Below, piece by piece: positions 5,534 through 7,606 of a DNA stretch of 7,606 bases. Origin of the DNA: an uncultured Eubacteriales bacterium. GTDB lineage: Bacteria > Bacillota_A > Clostridia > Oscillospirales > CAG-272. Made by a program: the position numbers and the translations under genes. The DNA lies in NCBI GenBank assembly GCA_900557635.1, contig USTB01000034.1, positions 1 to 7,606 of the forward strand. The letters are read 5' to 3'. Below the pieces are notes generated by a model that was not told the origin of the DNA, did not search any database, and saw nothing but the letters and a program-made list of their open reading frames with translations. The stretch's first letter is position 1. Every line of letters begins with the position of its first letter.

Positions 5534-7258
5534 TTATTTGATCCTGCGCACCGGATCCTTTGGGGCGATGCCGCGCCGAATGCGCTCCACCGCCATTTCC
5601 GCTTCCTCGCGGCTTTCGACGGAAAACAGGTAGTGAAAATCCGAAATGCCCAATCCGTTCAGCTTATCCCGCCGATCATCCATATAGGTGATGACGCTGT
5701 TGAACACGCGGTCGCGCTCGCCGTCCTGCCCGTGCAGAATGGGAAAGACTGCCCGCGTGCGGTCGCGAAGCTGATTTGCGCCGATGGGCTTCTCGGTGAC
5801 CATGAGGGGAATCCTGCCGTATACGATGACCGACTTTTTCGTGCGGATATCCCGAATCTGCGGCAGGGTCATTTCGGGGGAGAGCATAACGTCGGCGAAG
5901 GGGTACAGGGATGCCGAGAGCTGATTGACGATATTCAGGCGAAAATCGCCATGCACCGTGACGGGAAGCCCCTCCGCCAGAGACAACTGCCCGATATTGG
6001 ACAGGAGCACATGCCGTGCGCCGCCCTCCACCGCGCGGCAGAGCAACCGACGCGCTTCAGGCAGTTCCCGATCGGCGAGGACAGGGTCGAGCACCACGCC
6101 GTTCGCCCGTCCCGCCGCAAAGCGGCGCAGGGGCAGGTAGATCACGTCGAAATAATCCGCTCCCGCGATCTGTGACGCACGCTCGAATCGCGCGGAGCGG
6201 GTGGGTGCGGCAGGTGCATTTTTCGCGGAGTCGGCGGCAGAACGAAAATGCGCCGTCCATTCCGCCTTGTTCGGGAGAGCGGGCGGTACGCGCTCGACGG
6301 TGACGGGCGGCAGATCCCGCCTGACCGCCTTCATCGCAGCGTTTCCCGTGCGGCGGGTCGCCGCAATGTCGGCATCGCTCCGCACACCCAGCATGGCGGG
6401 GGAAATTTTTCCGATATAGTAGCCGTCCGAAAAGCCGCCGCGGGAAAAGACCGATGCCATGGCACGGATCTCCCCGTCCGTCGCATCCCGTCCCCCGTCC
6501 AAAAGACGGCGATAGGCGCTCACTACGGCATACACGTAGTCCGGACTTTTCATTCTGCCCTCGATCTTCAGAGATTCCACGCCCGATGCGCAAATCTCGC
6601 GGATATGCCCCGCAAGGCACATGTCCTTGAGGGACAGCGGATACTCGCCGCGGTTATACATCATGCGGCACGGCTGTGCGCACTCGCCGCGGTTGCCGCT
6701 CCGTCCGCCCACCATGGAGCTGAACAGGCACTGTCCCGAATGGCACACGCACATGGCGCCGTGGACGAACATCTCGATGCCGATGGGTGACGTGCGAACC
6801 ATCTGCGCAATATCGTCTCCGCACAGCTCACGTGCGCAGACCGCACGGCAGAAGCCCGCCTGCGCCAGATATCGGACAGCTTCGGTGTTATGTACGCCCG
6901 CCTGGGTGCTGGCGTGGAGGGGCATGTCGGGCAGATACTCCCGCAGGAGACGGGCAAAGCCGAGATCCGCCACGATCAGTGCGTCCGCGCCCTCTTCATA
7001 CAGACGCGTCGCATAGCGCAGGGCGGTGTCCATCTCCCGATCGTACACCAGTGTATTCATGGTCACGTACAGGCGCACGCCCGCACGATGACAGGCTGTG
7101 ATCGCATCGCGCATGGCGGCATCGTCAAAGTTCCGCGCCTTCATGCGGGCGTTGAGCAGGGTGCCGCCCAGATATACCGCGTCCGCGCCGCCGCGCAGGG
7201 CGGCATGCAGTGCCTCGGGACTGCCGCAGGGCGCCAACAATTCGGGAAGTCGTTCCAT
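5534..7258 (-). CDS. U32-family protein (annotated as peptidase U32; probable RNA hydroxylation role)
   Basis: The 574-residue protein begins LPELLAPCGSPEALHAAL and GADAVYLGG, the usual N-terminus of the U32 barrel domain. The U32 signature lies at about 162-198: FVHGAMCVCHSGQC, then SGNRGECAQPCR, followed by SLKIEGRMKSPDYV (229-242). Cysteines 170, 177 and 193 match the spacing of iron-sulfur ligands described in E. coli UbiU; the fourth ligand is not assigned (Cys197, 214 and 223 are candidates). Characterised relatives such as RlhA and TrhP hydroxylate pyrimidines in 23S rRNA or tRNA, whereas others were named collagenase-like proteases. After a variable linker (about 300-365) a second half (about 366-540) resembles another barrel section, with LLSNIGQL and VTVHGDFRLNIVNQ. 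The length lies between the short (about 330-450) and long forms. The start is supported by AGGAG 12 bases upstream. It is the first gene of the operon, divergent from proB. Family is certain, exact substrate unknown. Confidence 0.92.
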   Translation of the reverse strand: MERLPELLAPCGSPEALHAALRGGADAVYLGGTLLNARMKARNFDDAAMRDAITACHRAGVRLYVTMNTLVYDREMDTALRYATRLYEEGADALIVADLGFARLLREYLPDMPLHASTQAGVHNTEAVRYLAQAGFCRAVCARELCGDDIAQMVRTSPIGIEMFVHGAMCVCHSGQCLFSSMVGGRSGNRGECAQPCRMMYNRGEYPLSLKDMCLAGHIREICASGVESLKIEGRMKSPDYVYAVVSAYRRLLDGGRDATDGEIRAMASVFSRGGFSDGYYIGKISPAMLGVRSDADIAATRRTGNAAMKAVRRDLPPVTVERVPPALPNKAEWTAHFRSAADSAKNAPAAPTRSARFERASQIAGADYFDVIYLPLRRFAAGRANGVVLDPVLADRELPEARRLLCRAVEGGARHVLLSNIGQLSLAEGLPVTVHGDFRLNIVNQLSASLYPFADVMLSPEMTLPQIRDIRTKKSVIVYGRIPLMVTEKPIGANQLRDRTRAVFPILHGQDGERDRVFNSVITYMDDRRDKLNGLGISDFHYLFSVESREEAEMAVERIRRGIAPKDPVRRIK

Positions 7259-7270
7259 TTCCGTTTTTTA

Positions 7271-7285
7271 CTCCTGTGCTCCTGT
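7271..7285 (-). repeat. Tandem ACAGGAG repeat containing the U32-gene RBS
   Basis: On the minus strand ACAGGAG occurs twice, separated by one C, just before the U32 gene. The nearer AGGAG is 12 bases from the ATG, slightly far, and the other is 20 bases away. Only the nearer copy is at a plausible distance. No alternative start codon sits at a better spacing, so the ATG at 7258 is kept. Confidence 0.5.
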
Positions 7286-7338
7286 ACTCCGTGTGATTTT
7301 GCGTTCTTTCGGGTCTTAAATGCGCCGAATGCAGCCGT

Positions 7339-7369
7339 ATGCAGGGATTTTTTACAAAATCCCTTGCAT
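7339..7369. promoter_or_regulatory. Inverted repeat overlapping the proB -35 box, candidate operator
   Basis: GGGATTTT (7344-7351) and AAAATCCC (7356-7363) are perfect complements around a 4-base centre, TTAC. The dyad extends outward through ATGCA and TGCAT (7339-7343 with 7365-7369) with one unpaired T at 7364, giving 13 pairs in all. The right arm contains the proB -35 hexamer. The dyad lies in the spacer between divergent genes, so it could serve both directions. As RNA it would be a rather AT-rich hairpin without a following T run, and no gene ends here, so a protein-binding site is more likely than a terminator. The regulator is unknown. Confidence 0.5.
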
Positions 7370-7392
7370 TTCGCGCCCGACACGGGTATAAT
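7364..7392 (+). promoter_or_regulatory. Predicted sigma-A promoter for proB
   Basis: A perfect -10 box TATAAT (7387-7392) is preceded by exactly 17 bases and a partial -35 box TTGCAT (7364-7369, matching the consensus at its first three bases). The predicted start of transcription is about 7399, leaving a leader of about 108 bases before proB. No equally good promoter is visible for the leftward operon in 7259-7340; the best -10 candidate there, TTTAAG near 7316-7321 on the minus strand, has only a poor -35 partner. Confidence 0.7.
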
Positions 7393-7506
7393 GAAGAAAC
7401 GGCATGGTATTTGCCGCTCCGAAAAACCGTTGCTTTTTATTATATCGTATTTTTCCGAGAAAAGAAACCGTTTTTTATAAATTTTTTCAAAAAACCGGAG
7501 GCAAGC

Positions 7507-7606
7507 ATGAATATTGTAAAGGACGCGCACCGCGTGGTGGTCAAGGTAGGCTCCTCCACCCTGACGCATGAAACGGGAAAGCTGAATCTGCGCCACATGG
7601 AACGCC
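7507..7606 (+). CDS. proB: Glutamate 5-kinase, N-terminal fragment (cut by window edge)
   Basis: ProB phosphorylates glutamate to gamma-glutamyl phosphate, the first and feedback-controlled step of proline synthesis. Only 33 residues are visible. They read MNIVKDAHRVVVKVGSSTLT and continue with THETGKLNLRHMER, the characteristic amino-acid-kinase opening (VVVKVGSSTLT, 10-20) with the conserved lysine and glycine-serine loop of ProB. The ATG at 7507 has GGAGG five bases upstream. It is transcribed rightward from its own predicted promoter (7364-7392), away from the operon that carries proA. The short fragment limits certainty, but this N-terminal pattern is distinctive, and the presence of proA nearby supports it. 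Whether a second proA follows proB beyond the window cannot be seen. Confidence 0.88.
   Translation, partial: MNIVKDAHRVVVKVGSSTLTHETGKLNLRHMER

Noticed and set aside
5084..6175. Rightward open frame antisense to dut and the U32 gene
   Set aside because: It overlaps two confidently identified genes, shows no domain, and its composition (Ala/His/Arg-rich) is typical of antisense GC-rich shadows.
7339..7369. The dyad as a transcription terminator
   Set aside because: No gene ends here on either strand and no T run follows the arms, so it is reported as an operator candidate instead.
7393..7506. Proline T-box riboswitch in the proB leader
   Set aside because: The leader is only about 108 bases and I see neither the conserved AGGGTGGNACCGCG-type T-box sequence nor a terminator/antiterminator pair.
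7141..7596. Leftward frame of 151 codons across the proB leader
   Set aside because: It runs through the promoter, the AT-rich leader and the antisense of proB, then into the U32 gene in another frame. There is no domain or credible gene context.

Overview
The window looks like an ordinary chromosomal housekeeping segment from a Gram-positive, Clostridia-like Firmicute. Four things suggest this: a membrane-anchored RNase Y, a ThiI without a rhodanese domain, strong AGGAGG-type ribosome binding sites, and GC-rich genes separated by AT-rich spacers. The lineage is an inference; there is no rRNA or other marker here to fix it. I see no mobile element, tRNA, CRISPR array or phage gene.

Most of the window is one leftward (minus-strand) gene series. 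Read in transcription order from the right it is: a U32-family protein (7258-5534), dut (5458-5015), maf (4978-4367), a 50-residue small membrane protein (4317-4165), nth (4168-3452), proA (3455-2190) and thiI (2093-915). Spacers are 36-96 bases. The small gene, nth and proA are joined by two successive 4-base ATGA overlaps, so this stretch is very probably one operon. After a 206-base AT-rich spacer with its own good promoter and a leader stem-loop, the 5' part of rny (RNase Y) starts from a TTG codon at 708 and runs off the left edge.

On the right, a 248-base divergent spacer (7259-7506) separates the operon from proB, which starts rightward at 7507 and is cut by the window edge. This spacer holds a good sigma-A-type promoter for proB. 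A near-perfect inverted repeat overlaps its -35 box and is a candidate operator.

Functionally, the operon mixes nucleotide-pool cleaning (dUTPase, Maf), base-excision repair (endonuclease III), RNA modification (ThiI, and probably the U32 protein) and the second step of proline synthesis (ProA). ProB, the first proline enzyme, faces away from the operon that carries ProA, so the usual proBA pair is split across a divergent promoter region.

I did not find a clearly new multi-gene system. The points most worth a second look are the small membrane-protein gene between maf and nth, the dyad in the proB promoter, the strong hairpin in the proA-thiI spacer, the split proA/proB arrangement, and the rny leader.
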